Positions 20,413-28,312 of a DNA stretch of 33,558 nucleotides are shown one piece after another; the first letter of the stretch is position 1, and each line of letters starts with the position of its first letter. Under the pieces are notes generated by a model. The model had not been told where the DNA came from, searched no databases, and saw nothing but the letters and a program-made list of their open reading frames with translations. Made by a program: the position numbers and the translations under genes. The stretch comes from a virus, in the IMG/VR virus record IMGVR_UViG_3300046718_000886, positions 1 through 33,558 of that record. One strand, given 5' to 3'.

Positions 20413-21975
20413 ATGGGACAACAAATCAGTATTGAACGCCTACGCGCCCAGGTCACCAAGCACCGGGTTGGCTTGCGCGACGATCCGCAAGCTGGGGCGC
20501 AGCCCGAGGCATATGATTTGGCCGACAAGATCATCAAGCTCTGCCATCAACATGGGTGGCCGACGCCGTATGGCAACGACTATTTCTTCACGTCGTTCCA
20601 TTTCTCCATTGAGGTATCGGCGAACTGGCAGACCGATGCGGCGCATGAGTACTTTGAATTGGGCTTGGCGAAGCCGCCTGACAAGGACTCGGTATGGAAG
20701 GTGCCCGGCACGATGGGCTTCCAGACGGCGGCGACCAATTTGCTGGCCAGTCAGTTCATCATCTCGTTGCGCGACGACACGTGTTTTCAGTTGTATCAAA
20801 TCACCGATCAGGAGCAGCGCACCGTATCGCCGGTGTTGGGGTCGCCCGGTGACGTGCACACCTGCATCTCGCGCAAGGTGCGACAGACGCTGGCGGACGA
20901 TGGTGTCGCGGTGACGCATGAGCGGATTGGTGCCATGTTGACCGGGTTCTATGCCTCCGCCCCGGCTGCCGAGCCGCCCAAGTTGTTGGGCCAGCCCGGC
21001 GACCTTGATTGGTGCCTGCAACGCGCCAGTATCCGTCCTGACGCCGCCATCGCGTTCCCCAACATACGTATGTTCTTGGACCGCTTGAACGACGGGGCGG
21101 CATTCTCCGCGTGGTGGTATGGTGCCTACAGCGGTCGCAACAAGGGCCGTCAGATGCTGTATATCTTTGACCGTCAGGGGCAGGGCGGCAAATCCAAGAT
21201 ATTAGGTACGTTGGCTGAGAGCCTGTTCGGCAATCGGATTTACACGAGTTTCCCGCCGACCGCGAACTTTGCCTCCACCCACATGACGTCTCATTTCGTT
21301 GGCAAGCGCTTGGTGGTGATCGGCGACAACAAGGACGCCTACGTATTGCATCGCGGCACGTTGAAAGAGATCAGCGGCGACGACAAGTTGTATGTGGACC
21401 CAAAGTATCAACAGCCATTCAGCACGACGATCGAGTGCCGGGTGTGTGTTGCCGCCAACGTGGCGCCGTTCATCATCAATGCGGTGCACAACACCAGCCG
21501 CACGTTGTTTCTGGTGTTGGAGCCGTTGACCATCGCCGATCAAGACCGCGACGTGGCGTATGCCGAGAAATGTGCTGCTGAACTGCCCGGCTTTCTCGCC
21601 TATGCGCAAGCGCAATATGAGCGGCTGTGTCCCAACGACTATGCGATCGAGACCAACGACGCGGTCAAGGCGGCAACGGAGTTGCGGATTCAGCACTGTG
21701 CCACCATGCACGTGGCGGTGTTCGAGGAATATTTTGTGCCTGACCCGCAGGGCAGTTTGACGCATCGTGATTGGACCCATGTGTTGCGCGAGATGAAGCT
21801 CGATCGGCACAAGGGCGAGGACCTGTTCCAATGGATTCTTGCCAGCCACAACGTCACCCAGTTTGCCATGCCCAACAAAGGCGGCGGGTGGTATTTGGAT
21901 GGCATCCGTCTGAAGACGGCGACGGACAAGCGGCACACCATCAATGGCGAAGAGAAGGGAGGGTTTGATGCTTGA
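20413..21975 (+). CDS. Replicative helicase-like ATPase (phage D5/DUF5906-like)
   Basis: The product is 520 residues. Around residues 255-262 is a Walker A motif GQGGKS in the context MLYIFDRQGQGGKSKILGTL. It is followed by HFVGKRLVVIGDNKDA (Walker B-like), LKEISGDDKLYVDPKYQQPFSTTIECRVCVAANVAPF (sensor region) and NTSRTLFLVLEP (arginine-finger region). This order is typical of the SF3-like helicase half of phage primase-helicases. The first ~200 residues contain GLRDDPQAGAQPEAYDLADKIIKLCHQHGWPTPYGNDYFF but no primase metal motif that I can recognise. It is the first gene of the replication operon and overlaps the polymerase gene. It probably unwinds DNA at the fork. ATACGTAT at 21064 is read Ile-Arg-Met. 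Confidence 0.75.
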   Translation: MGQQISIERLRAQVTKHRVGLRDDPQAGAQPEAYDLADKIIKLCHQHGWPTPYGNDYFFTSFHFSIEVSANWQTDAAHEYFELGLAKPPDKDSVWKVPGTMGFQTAATNLLASQFIISLRDDTCFQLYQITDQEQRTVSPVLGSPGDVHTCISRKVRQTLADDGVAVTHERIGAMLTGFYASAPAAEPPKLLGQPGDLDWCLQRASIRPDAAIAFPNIRMFLDRLNDGAAFSAWWYGAYSGRNKGRQMLYIFDRQGQGGKSKILGTLAESLFGNRIYTSFPPTANFASTHMTSHFVGKRLVVIGDNKDAYVLHRGTLKEISGDDKLYVDPKYQQPFSTTIECRVCVAANVAPFIINAVHNTSRTLFLVLEPLTIADQDRDVAYAEKCAAELPGFLAYAQAQYERLCPNDYAIETNDAVKAATELRIQHCATMHVAVFEEYFVPDPQGSLTHRDWTHVLREMKLDRHKGEDLFQWILASHNVTQFAMPNKGGGWYLDGIRLKTATDKRHTINGEEKGGFDA

Positions 21976-23953
21976 TAGCACAGCCATGACCTGCCCTGCC
22001 CCGTCTGTGTCGAAGCCCCCGGCCCTTGATCGGCCACCGGGGGCGCCGGTGGAATACGTATTCTGTGATTTTGAATATCAGCCGCAGCGCGATGGCTCGG
22101 TGCGTGTTCTGGTTGGCAGCTTCATGCATACGGCGTTCACCGCCGTTGCGCCGGAGGCGGCGTCGCCTCAAGAGTGGGTGACGATCGATTTTCGATTTGA
22201 TGTCGCCGCTGCCACTGCGCAACTCGCGGCGCTCTGTCAGCGCTGGCGCCACGCGGTCTGGGCATCGTTCGCTGCGCACGCGGAGATCACCTGCTTTCTG
22301 ACCCTCGGTCTCCCTGTCGATGACATGGCGTGGCTGTGTCTGTATGCCGAGGCGCGGCAGATTACCGGCAGCCACAACGACTTTTTCACCCGCAAGGCGG
22401 GGCTGCTGTATGCCCTGGAGGCGCTGGGCGTGCCGACCGGCACGTCTACCGCCCACAAGGAGCGTATGCGGCTCATGATCATCGAGAACGATCCGCTGGC
22501 GCACTCGGACAAGGACTGGGACGCCATTGTCGGATACAACCGCGAGGACATTGCGCGGTTGCCGGAGCTTTGGCAGGCGATCCGGGACGTTCACGGTTTG
22601 AAGCAGAAATCGTATCCGCTGACGGCGGCGGTGTATCGCGCCGAGTATCTCAAGGCGTTGGCCAAGCTGGAGTTCAAGAGCCGGGGCTTCCCGGTGAATG
22701 TGCCGTTGCTCCATCGCATCTATGACAATCTCAAGCTGGTGCGGCGCTTGGTGGCCGAGGAGTGCAATGTGCAGTACGGCGGCAAGGTGTTCAGGTACAA
22801 CGCCCGCGAGGACAAGTATTCGGTGCATTTCGCCGGCTTGGTGGAATTGGTGGATGCGCAACGGTTCCCGACCGAGTGGGCGTTGACGCCATCCGGCCGG
22901 CTGCGGACCGACGTGGAGTATCTGGATGAGTTCGCCCAGAAGAACCCGCAGTTCAAGCCATTGCGCGACACCTTCATGTTGTTGGCGCAGTTGAAGGAGC
23001 ATGACCTGCGGCAGCAGGAGGTTGAGGGCTTCATCAAGGGCGTGTCGATTCCCTATTACACCGTGACCGGGCGCAACCAGCCGATGGTCAAGCGTGGCTT
23101 TCTGATGAACCTGCCGCCTTGGCTCCGCTTCATGGTGGCTCCGCACGCGGGCCACGTCTTGATCGTGGCGGATTGGAGCCAGCAAGAGATATACGTGGCG
23201 GCCAGTTTGTCGGGCGATACCGCGTTGCGGGACGCCTTGTTGTCTGGCGACGTCTACATCGCCATGGCCCGCATGGCCGGTTTGATCCCGCAGACCGAGG
23301 ACGATAATACGTATGAGGCGGTCCCGCTCAAGGTGCGCTATGCCTCGCAGCGGCAGGTGATGAAAAGCTGTGTCCTCGGCATCGGCTATGGCATGGGCGT
23401 TCCAAGCCTCGGCAAGCGCATCTTTCTCGACCAGCGCACACGCACCGATCTCACCTTGGACGAGTGCACCGAGAAGGCGGCCGAGATCATGGCATGGCAC
23501 AAGGCGACCTTCGTGCGCTACTGGACGATGATCGCCGACGAGGTGGCGACGGCCCGCGAGCAGGGCTGGATGCGGACGCGCGATGGCTGGACGCAGTTCG
23601 CCGACATGAACTCGCGCTACACCAAGTTGCAGAACTTTCACATGCAGGCCGGGGCGGCGGTGATCCTGCGCGAGGCGGTGCGGCGGTTGGCGCAGTATCC
23701 GCAGATCGAGATGGCCTGCACGCTGCATGATTCGATTATGTTGTATGCCCCGGAGGACGACGCGCTGGAGCACGAGAACATCCTGCGGTGTTGCATGCAG
23801 GAGGCGACGCGCCGGGTGTTGCACAACACCAAGCTGCCCTTGGATATCCCGGTCGAGGTGAAGACCTTTGATCATGCCACCGGCTATCAGGACGCGCGGG
23901 GGCGTGAGATGTTCGATCGCATCATGGCGATGCTGGCCGCCCATGGCGTGTGA
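21968..23953 (+). CDS. DNA polymerase, family A, with 3'-5' exonuclease domain
   Basis: The product is 661 residues from ATG 21968, chosen because AGGGAGG lies 6 nt upstream (21944 is an earlier in-frame ATG). N-terminal exonuclease motifs are VFCDFEYQ (motif I, DxE) and VGYNREDIARLPELW (motif III). Polymerase motif A is VLIVADWSQQEIYVAASLS (usual form DYSQIELRxxA), motif B is RQVMKSCVLGIGYGMG (R..K......YG) and motif C is CTLHDSIML (HD). Gln replaces the usual Ile and Tyr the usual Arg in motif A (QQEIY against QIELR). No 5'-3' exonuclease domain is present. It overlaps the helicase gene by 8 nt and would copy the phage genome with it and the SSB. Two ATACGTAT sites (22054, 23307) are inside. 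Confidence 0.93.
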   Translation: MLDSTAMTCPAPSVSKPPALDRPPGAPVEYVFCDFEYQPQRDGSVRVLVGSFMHTAFTAVAPEAASPQEWVTIDFRFDVAAATAQLAALCQRWRHAVWASFAAHAEITCFLTLGLPVDDMAWLCLYAEARQITGSHNDFFTRKAGLLYALEALGVPTGTSTAHKERMRLMIIENDPLAHSDKDWDAIVGYNREDIARLPELWQAIRDVHGLKQKSYPLTAAVYRAEYLKALAKLEFKSRGFPVNVPLLHRIYDNLKLVRRLVAEECNVQYGGKVFRYNAREDKYSVHFAGLVELVDAQRFPTEWALTPSGRLRTDVEYLDEFAQKNPQFKPLRDTFMLLAQLKEHDLRQQEVEGFIKGVSIPYYTVTGRNQPMVKRGFLMNLPPWLRFMVAPHAGHVLIVADWSQQEIYVAASLSGDTALRDALLSGDVYIAMARMAGLIPQTEDDNTYEAVPLKVRYASQRQVMKSCVLGIGYGMGVPSLGKRIFLDQRTRTDLTLDECTEKAAEIMAWHKATFVRYWTMIADEVATAREQGWMRTRDGWTQFADMNSRYTKLQNFHMQAGAAVILREAVRRLAQYPQIEMACTLHDSIMLYAPEDDALEHENILRCCMQEATRRVLHNTKLPLDIPVEVKTFDHATGYQDARGREMFDRIMAMLAAHGV

Positions 23954-24085
23954 TGTGGTGGGTCATACGTATGACCGGGCCATCGCCGCGCCCGACAATT
24001 TTCTAATTGCATCTCATCCGTCACATCATTTATTATGAACTTGTAGATCAAATCTACACATTTTCACAGTATCAGGAATTAACAA
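23954..24085. promoter_or_regulatory. Intergenic control region with two palindromes before the SSB gene
   Basis: GGTCATACGTATGACC (23961-23976) is a 16-bp perfect palindrome built on an ATACGTAT octamer. TGTAGAT-CAA-ATCTACA (24042-24058) is a perfect 7-bp inverted repeat, 27 nt before the SSB start. The stretch between is AT-rich (CATTTATTATGAAC). This could be an operator or attenuator letting the SSB be expressed separately from the polymerase. AGGAAT lies 6-11 nt before the TTG start. Confidence 0.45.
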
Positions 24086-25003
24086 TTGAGCATTTTACAA
24101 ACATCAGTGCGTGCCGCCTATCAGGCGGAAGAGTCTAAGAAGACCGCCTCGGTCAACCGTCAATTGCTGTCTCTGGTGCCGATGGCGTTCGGCAGTAACG
24201 CGGTGATCCGGCTGATCCCCAAGGCGGACGAGTCTGACCTGCCGTTCGTGACGCGGTGGGACATCAGCCTCCGGTTTGAGGGCAAGATCAATTCGGACCA
24301 AGACACCACCAATCAGGTGACGGTCAAGGTGCCGTCCATGAAGACCTGGGGTCTGGACGACTACATCATCAAGACGACGCAGCCGTATTGGCGTGGGTCG
24401 AAGGATGAAATCGATTTGATCGCGCGGCCGTATTACCACCGCCCGACCAACTACTACGGCTGTCTGGTGGTCAGCCTGCCGTTCGTCGAGCAATTCCCGT
24501 CTGACAATCCGGTGCGGATTTTGCCGGTGACGCGGCAGTTGCAGGACCAGATCGTCACCACTGGCATCAACAACGTGGATTGCGAGTATGCCATGTGGGA
24601 CTACGACCATGGGCATGATCTGGTGGTGCGCAAGGTGCAGCAGGGGCAATGGCCGAACTACTCAAGCTCCAGCTTCAATTTCAAGGAGCGGCCATTGCGG
24701 CCCGAGGAGCGCAAGGCGATCGAGGTCAACGGCTTGCCGGACCTGCAAGCGATGATCGGCGAGGTGCCTGACGCTGAGACGCAGGCGCAGATCAAGGCGA
24801 TGTTCCATGCCAGCCTTGATGGTGAGCCGTTCGACAACAAGCAGTGGGGCGGCAAGTTCCGCGCCTCGTCATGGGAGAAGGGTGACAGTGTGAAGCGGGG
24901 CGGTGCGTCGGAGGCGGATACGGCGGAGACCGCCGAGGCGACCGCAGCGATCCAGCGGGCGTTGGCCGGGCGCAATCGCAGCACGATCGGCGCTGGCAAG
25001 TGA
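24086..25003 (+). CDS. Single-stranded DNA-binding protein, phage gp32-like
   Basis: The product is 305 residues with a TTG start (SILQTSVRAAYQAEESKKT...) after AGGAAT. The layout fits phage SSBs: NAVIRLIPKADESDLPFVTRWDISLRF, then KDEIDLIARPYYHRPTNYYGCLVVSLPFVEQFPSDNPVRILPV, then the strongly family-like GQWPNYSSSSFNFKERPLRPEERKAIEVNGLPDLQAMIG, and an acidic/Ala-rich C-terminal region. Aromatic residues (YW, YYH, NYYG) would stack on bases. The zinc-binding cysteines of T4 gp32 are not seen, as in many podovirus SSBs. It lies after the polymerase and before a small unknown gene in the replication operon. Confidence 0.75.
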   Translation: MSILQTSVRAAYQAEESKKTASVNRQLLSLVPMAFGSNAVIRLIPKADESDLPFVTRWDISLRFEGKINSDQDTTNQVTVKVPSMKTWGLDDYIIKTTQPYWRGSKDEIDLIARPYYHRPTNYYGCLVVSLPFVEQFPSDNPVRILPVTRQLQDQIVTTGINNVDCEYAMWDYDHGHDLVVRKVQQGQWPNYSSSSFNFKERPLRPEERKAIEVNGLPDLQAMIGEVPDAETQAQIKAMFHASLDGEPFDNKQWGGKFRASSWEKGDSVKRGGASEADTAETAEATAAIQRALAGRNRSTIGAGK

Positions 25004-25017
25004 AAAGGGAACACGAT

Positions 25018-25338
25018 ATGAACAAGTATGATGCAGATTGTGCATTTGACGAGGACTACAACCCTGATCAGCAACCCCGCAGTGAACAGGACCTGCGGGT
25101 CGCGATCGAACGGTTGATCGATCAGGTCTGGTACACCCGCTGTTTTAACAGCATGCGTGCCAAGCGGGAGACAATCCCACCGGCAGGGGTGGAAGCGGCC
25201 CTCCGCATCGAGGCCGAGTTCAAGGCTCGTCGGGAGCTTATCGAACCCTCATCCGATTTCGAGTGGGGCATGATCAACGGCAAGCTCTCCGCCCTGCGTT
25301 GGGCGTTGGGTGATGAATGGGATTTCCTCGATACCTAA
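25018..25338 (+). CDS. Small acidic protein of unknown function (106 aa)
   Basis: The product is 106 residues (MNKYDADCAFDEDYNPDQQPRSEQDLRVAIERLIDQVWYTRCFNSMRAKRETIPP...), with an acidic start and helical remainder (EAALRIEAEFKARRELIEP, LSALRWALGDEWDFLDT). No family was recognised. It begins 15 nt after the SSB stop with AAGGGAA upstream and is the last gene of the replication operon. A large perfect hairpin follows 18 nt after its stop. Confidence 0.6.
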   Translation: MNKYDADCAFDEDYNPDQQPRSEQDLRVAIERLIDQVWYTRCFNSMRAKRETIPPAGVEAALRIEAEFKARRELIEPSSDFEWGMINGKLSALRWALGDEWDFLDT

Positions 25339-25355
25339 GTCTAGGCTGAACGAGG

Positions 25356-25386
25356 ACGGGCCATACGGATGATCCGTATGGCCCGT
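25356..25386 (+). terminator. Perfect 15-bp hairpin ending the replication operon
   Basis: ACGGGCCATACGGAT pairs with ATCCGTATGGCCCGT around a single G. It has no T-tract, so it may be a bidirectional or protein-assisted terminator, or a binding site. Each arm carries ATCCGTAT, a one-base variant of the ATACGTAT octamer and the core of the decamers at 28974. From 25387 to 25543 I see no convincing gene; a basic minus-strand frame (stop 25341) crosses the hairpin but has no good start. Confidence 0.55.
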
Positions 25387-25543
25387 TCGCGGTCCCGAGC
25401 CTTAACCATTTTTCTGATTACAGAGGGCCGGTCTTGCCCATCTCTGCCGGCATGTCTGAGTCTGAGGAACCGGGTAGAGTAGAGAGGCTCGGTATGGCGC
25501 CTACGCCGCGCCGTAGTGTGAAAGTGCCCTCCCACCTCAATCT

Positions 25544-25792
25544 CTAATCGGTCGGCGTATCCTGTCGCGCCCACACCCGCAGCAGCCGCCGAGCGGTGTT
25601 GAGAATCTTCTCCGGCTTGCTGTGGCCGTAGTCTACGATGACGTCGCAGAGTTCGTGCAGGGCGTGGGTTTCGCAATCAGACTGCGTCTCATAGTGGCCG
25701 TGATTCGCGCTGACGTACGCCTGAAAATCGGGTTCGCCGATCAACTCCATCAGCGTGTCATGCACGGCCTCGACATCCAGTTCATCATCCAT
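25544..25792 (-). CDS. Small acidic protein of unknown function (82 aa)
   Basis: The product is 82 residues from ATG 25792, chosen because GGAGGG lies 7 nt upstream (an earlier in-frame ATG at 25903 lacks such a site and overlaps the upstream gene). The sequence MDDELDVEAVHDTLMELIGEPDFQAYVSANHGHYETQSDCETHALHELCDVIVDYGHSKPEK... is helical and rich in His and acidic residues. No family was recognised. It is the last gene of a minus-strand pair with the coiled-coil protein. Confidence 0.55.
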   Translation of the reverse strand: MDDELDVEAVHDTLMELIGEPDFQAYVSANHGHYETQSDCETHALHELCDVIVDYGHSKPEKILNTARRLLRVWARQDTPTD

Positions 25793-25884
25793 TCGTGTAC
25801 CCTCCATGTGGCCCCCGGCAGATGGTGTCGCACCGGTCGCCTTCGTAGGGGGTCCATCACAAAGCAACATTGTTGCGTCGGGAA

Positions 25885-26193
25885 CTATTTGGGGTGACGC
25901 CATTCCCCATCGGGGCCGACGTGTCTCGTCTTGAGCCGCTCTAGTTCGTCGGCGGTCAATTTGATATAGCCGCGCATGATGGCGCCTTGTGGTTCGATTC
26001 GGATATTGGTCGATGGTCGCCAGCCGCCGATCGCGGCCATGATTCGGGACACCCGCCTGCCAGTGTCTGTGGAGTGTTCAGCCGCCGGGATGCCGACCGC
26101 ATCTTCGAGCAACTCGTAGGTGCTGATGCGATCGACGCGGTGTTGCCGCAAGAACCGCGCGATCAGCGTCTGCCACGGGTCACGCTTTGCCAT
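25885..26193 (-). CDS. Possible internal-start product (C-terminal 102 aa)
   Basis: Inside the coiled-coil gene, GGAGGAGG lies 4 nt before an in-frame ATG at 26193, the best Shine-Dalgarno/start pair in this part of the window. The product MAKRDPWQTLIARFLRQ... is exactly the VapE-tail-like domain without the coiled coil. The GAG GAG GAT codons could simply encode acidic linker residues, so the evidence is suggestive only. Confidence 0.35.
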   Translation of the reverse strand: MAKRDPWQTLIARFLRQHRVDRISTYELLEDAVGIPAAEHSTDTGRRVSRIMAAIGGWRPSTNIRIEPQGAIMRGYIKLTADELERLKTRHVGPDGEWRHPK

Positions 26194-26679
26194 GTCATCC
26201 TCCTCCGTCTGTGTCTCGGCCCGGTCTTCTGCCGGGGGCTCATACGTATGGCCTTTCGCGTTCGCCTTCAAGCGGGCGATTTCGGCGTCGCGTTCGGCCA
26301 GCGTCTTGTTCAAGGCGGCGATCTGCTGGGCGGTGCCGGCGTTCATCTCATAGTTGCTCGCCTGCAACCGCTCGATTTCCTCCTGTTGCTCGCGCAGTTT
26401 GTATTCGCGCCGACCGACCTCCAATTTGGCTTCGAGCAGTTCGGCCTGAAGGCGGAGGTTTTCCGCGACCAATTCGAAATGCACGGCGTCGCGGCTGGCT
26501 GGTCGGCGTGCGGCGCCGCTCTTCTTGCGCAATTCGAAATCCCGCAAGTCGATCCCCTGCGACTGCGCCATATTATAGAGGGCGTTCGCAGCCGCCTCCC
26601 GCGTCCCCTGATTGGGGTCTACGAGTTTGATGACGGTATTCTGCCACCTGCCGTTGAGGGTCTCTGCCATCGCGGCCAT
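25885..26679 (-). CDS. Coiled-coil protein with a VapE-like C-terminal DNA-binding segment
   Basis: The product is 264 residues from ATG 26679 (261 from 26670). Residues ~1-60 are helical (LNGRWQNTVIKLVDPNQGTREAAANALYNMAQSQGIDL), residues ~75-150 form a strong coiled coil (AENLRLQAELLEAKLEVGRREYKLREQQEEIERLQ), then comes an acidic linker. The last ~100 residues (DPWQTLIARFLRQHRVDRISTYELLEDAVGIPAAEHSTDTGRRVSRIMAAIGGW) resemble the small winged-helix tail found at the C-terminus of VapE/primase-type helicases. A regulatory or replication-accessory role is possible. The frame is open far upstream, but that part is not protein-like. A strong internal start exists at 26193. It diverges from the AlpA/Xis gene. 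Confidence 0.6.
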   Translation of the reverse strand: MAAMAETLNGRWQNTVIKLVDPNQGTREAAANALYNMAQSQGIDLRDFELRKKSGAARRPASRDAVHFELVAENLRLQAELLEAKLEVGRREYKLREQQEEIERLQASNYEMNAGTAQQIAALNKTLAERDAEIARLKANAKGHTYEPPAEDRAETQTEEDDMAKRDPWQTLIARFLRQHRVDRISTYELLEDAVGIPAAEHSTDTGRRVSRIMAAIGGWRPSTNIRIEPQGAIMRGYIKLTADELERLKTRHVGPDGEWRHPK

Positions 26680-26821
26680 CTGCCACAGCCACACGGGTGG
26701 GGGGAAGATGGAATCGATTTCGGGAACCCTAAACCTCTTCCCCCCGGACACGCGGGTATGGCAGACAGGTCGAGCGGTGGACGCATTACGCCGCGTGGGC
26801 TCTTTGAAGAGGTGAATTAGA

Positions 26822-27019
26822 ATGTTTGATACGACGGAGCCGGTGCATCCGGAGCCACTGATGGTCAGCGTCAAGATGGCGGGGCATATGCTGAGCCTCG
26901 GCAAGACCAAGTTGTTTGAACTGTGCAAGGACGGGCAGCTTGATCGGCGGCATGTTGGGCGGAAGGCGGTCATCACGGTGGCCTCGATCCGCGCCTATGT
27001 GGAGCGGTTGGCCGGTTAG
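26822..27019 (+). CDS. Helix-turn-helix protein, AlpA/excisionase type (65 aa)
   Basis: The product is 65 residues. MVSVKMAGHMLSLGKTKLFELCKDGQLDRRHVGRKAVITVASIRAYVERLAG matches the helix_turn_helix_17/AlpA-excisionase pattern (xAAxxLGxSxxxxYxLxxxGxLxxxxxGRxxxIxxxxLxxYL). Such proteins bend DNA at att sites or activate integrase. It lies 80 nt from, and convergent to, the end of the integrase gene, which supports an excisionase role. GAGG lies 9 nt before the ATG. A strong hairpin follows the stop. Confidence 0.75.
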   Translation: MFDTTEPVHPEPLMVSVKMAGHMLSLGKTKLFELCKDGQLDRRHVGRKAVITVASIRAYVERLAG

Positions 27020-27025
27020 AACGAA

Positions 27026-27055
27026 GAATGCCGGGGCATCGCTGCCCCGGCATTC
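27026..27055. terminator. Bidirectional terminator hairpin between xis-like and integrase genes
   Basis: GAATGCCGGGGCA-TCGC-TGCCCCGGCATTC is a perfect 13-bp stem with a 4-nt loop, starting 7 nt after the AlpA-type gene's stop and 45 nt from the integrase stop. There is no clear T-tract on either side. Its position between convergent genes fits termination of both. Confidence 0.7.
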
Positions 27056-27099
27056 GGTCTGTGGTCGCCTTAAGCTCGACCTGAGCCGGCCATGGCCCT

Positions 27100-28311
27100 C
27101 TAGCTCGACGAGAGATGCTCCGACCACGCGGCCATCATGCCGGCGCGGCGTTCGATCATGTCGGACCGCTGATAGCGCCTAGCGGTTTCGGTGCCGACCG
27201 CGTGCGCCAGCGCCACCTCGATCATGGTCTCATCGTAGCTATGGTCGCGGCCCCAGGTGGACAGCGCGGCCCGCATGCCATGCACGCCGACTGGCTTGCC
27301 GCTGTCCTTGTCTTTCCACACGCGGCCAGCGGCTTTGACCACTGCGGCCAGTGCCTCGCGCAGATCGTTGTCGCCCAGCCTGCCGAACACCAGTTCACCG
27401 TCCTTTGCCAGCCCTTGGAGCATAGCCACAGCCGGCGCCGTCAGTGGGACGCTGTGTGCGGTGCGCTCCTTCATACGTATCCCCGGCAGGCTCCAGACGG
27501 CCTGCTCGAAATCGATTTCATCCCAGCGTGCCCCGGCGACCTCCTTGCTGCGGAGGCCGGAGTGGATGAGCAATTCCAAGGCGCGGAACTTGGCCCCGTC
27601 GAGGGTGCGCAACACCGTCATGAAGGCGGCGATCTCGCTATGGTGCAGCGAGGGGTGTTCCTCCGGCGTGTGCACCTTGGAGGACAGGATGAACTCCAAG
27701 TTTGCTTTCCATAGCGCCGCGTTATCGCCGGTGCGCCAGCCCCTCGCCTTGGCGTAGTTGAGCACCTGTTCGATGTAGCCCCTGATCACGACGGCGGTGG
27801 GGTGGATGGTGGTCCAGATGGGATGCAGCACGTTGTAGACGTGTTCGGTCTTGATCGCGGCGACGTCCATGTCGCCGAGTTGGGGGTAGACATGCTGGGC
27901 CAGATAGCGTGGCACCTGCTTGGAGTAGCGTTCGTTGCTCCATTCGGTCTTGGCCTTCTCAATCCACAGGGCGGCGACCTCGCGGAACGGATGCGTGGCG
28001 GCTGGCTTGCGGGGGTCTTCGCCTGCGGCCAGCGTGCGGCGGTGTTCCAGCACCTTGTCGCGGGCCTCGGCGAGCGAGACCACGGGGTACGAGCCCAGCC
28101 CCATCCAATGGCGCTTGCCACCGTCGCTCCACTCCATGACCCAGCTTTTGCTGCCGGTGGGGCTGACCTGTAGCCATAGGTTCTTGGAGCAGCGGCAATC
28201 GCGGGTGGCGGCCTTCACCTGACGATCGGTCAGGTCTTTTCGATTTGCTTGGCCGGCGCGACGACCGCCCTTTCGGACGGTCGCCGGATCAATGTGCAGA
28301 TCGTGTGGCAT
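27100..28311 (-). CDS. Tyrosine integrase, P4/DUF4102 family
   Basis: The product is 403 residues from ATG 28311. The N-terminal arm-binding part is DUF4102-like (LTDRQVKAATRDCRCSKNLWLQVSPTGSKSWVMEWSDGGKRHWMGLGSYPVVSLAEARDKV). A core-binding SAM-like domain follows, then the catalytic domain with Arg in LLIHSGLRSKEVAGARWDEID, HxxR as HGMR (344-347), His370 in ALAHAVG and the nucleophile Tyr380 in RRYQRSD. It would integrate the phage at an att site, often within a tRNA gene. The start follows the stop of the upstream gene by 1 nt, so the two are co-transcribed. ATACGTAT at 27473 is read Ile-Arg-Met. Confidence 0.92.
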   Translation of the reverse strand: MPHDLHIDPATVRKGGRRAGQANRKDLTDRQVKAATRDCRCSKNLWLQVSPTGSKSWVMEWSDGGKRHWMGLGSYPVVSLAEARDKVLEHRRTLAAGEDPRKPAATHPFREVAALWIEKAKTEWSNERYSKQVPRYLAQHVYPQLGDMDVAAIKTEHVYNVLHPIWTTIHPTAVVIRGYIEQVLNYAKARGWRTGDNAALWKANLEFILSSKVHTPEEHPSLHHSEIAAFMTVLRTLDGAKFRALELLIHSGLRSKEVAGARWDEIDFEQAVWSLPGIRMKERTAHSVPLTAPAVAMLQGLAKDGELVFGRLGDNDLREALAAVVKAAGRVWKDKDSGKPVGVHGMRAALSTWGRDHSYDETMIEVALAHAVGTETARRYQRSDMIERRAGMMAAWSEHLSSS

Positions 28312-28312
28312 G

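Noticed and set aside
20211-20537. Minus-strand 108-codon frame upstream of the helicase gene
   Set aside because: It overlaps the start of the helicase gene, lacks a ribosome site and crosses the repeat region; the composition is that of a shadow frame.
25341-25676. Basic minus-strand frame of 111 codons across the 25356 hairpin
   Set aside because: It overlaps the 25544 gene in another frame, is Arg/His-rich as shadow frames are, and has no supported start. The part beyond 25543 could encode a short peptide, but nothing favours it.
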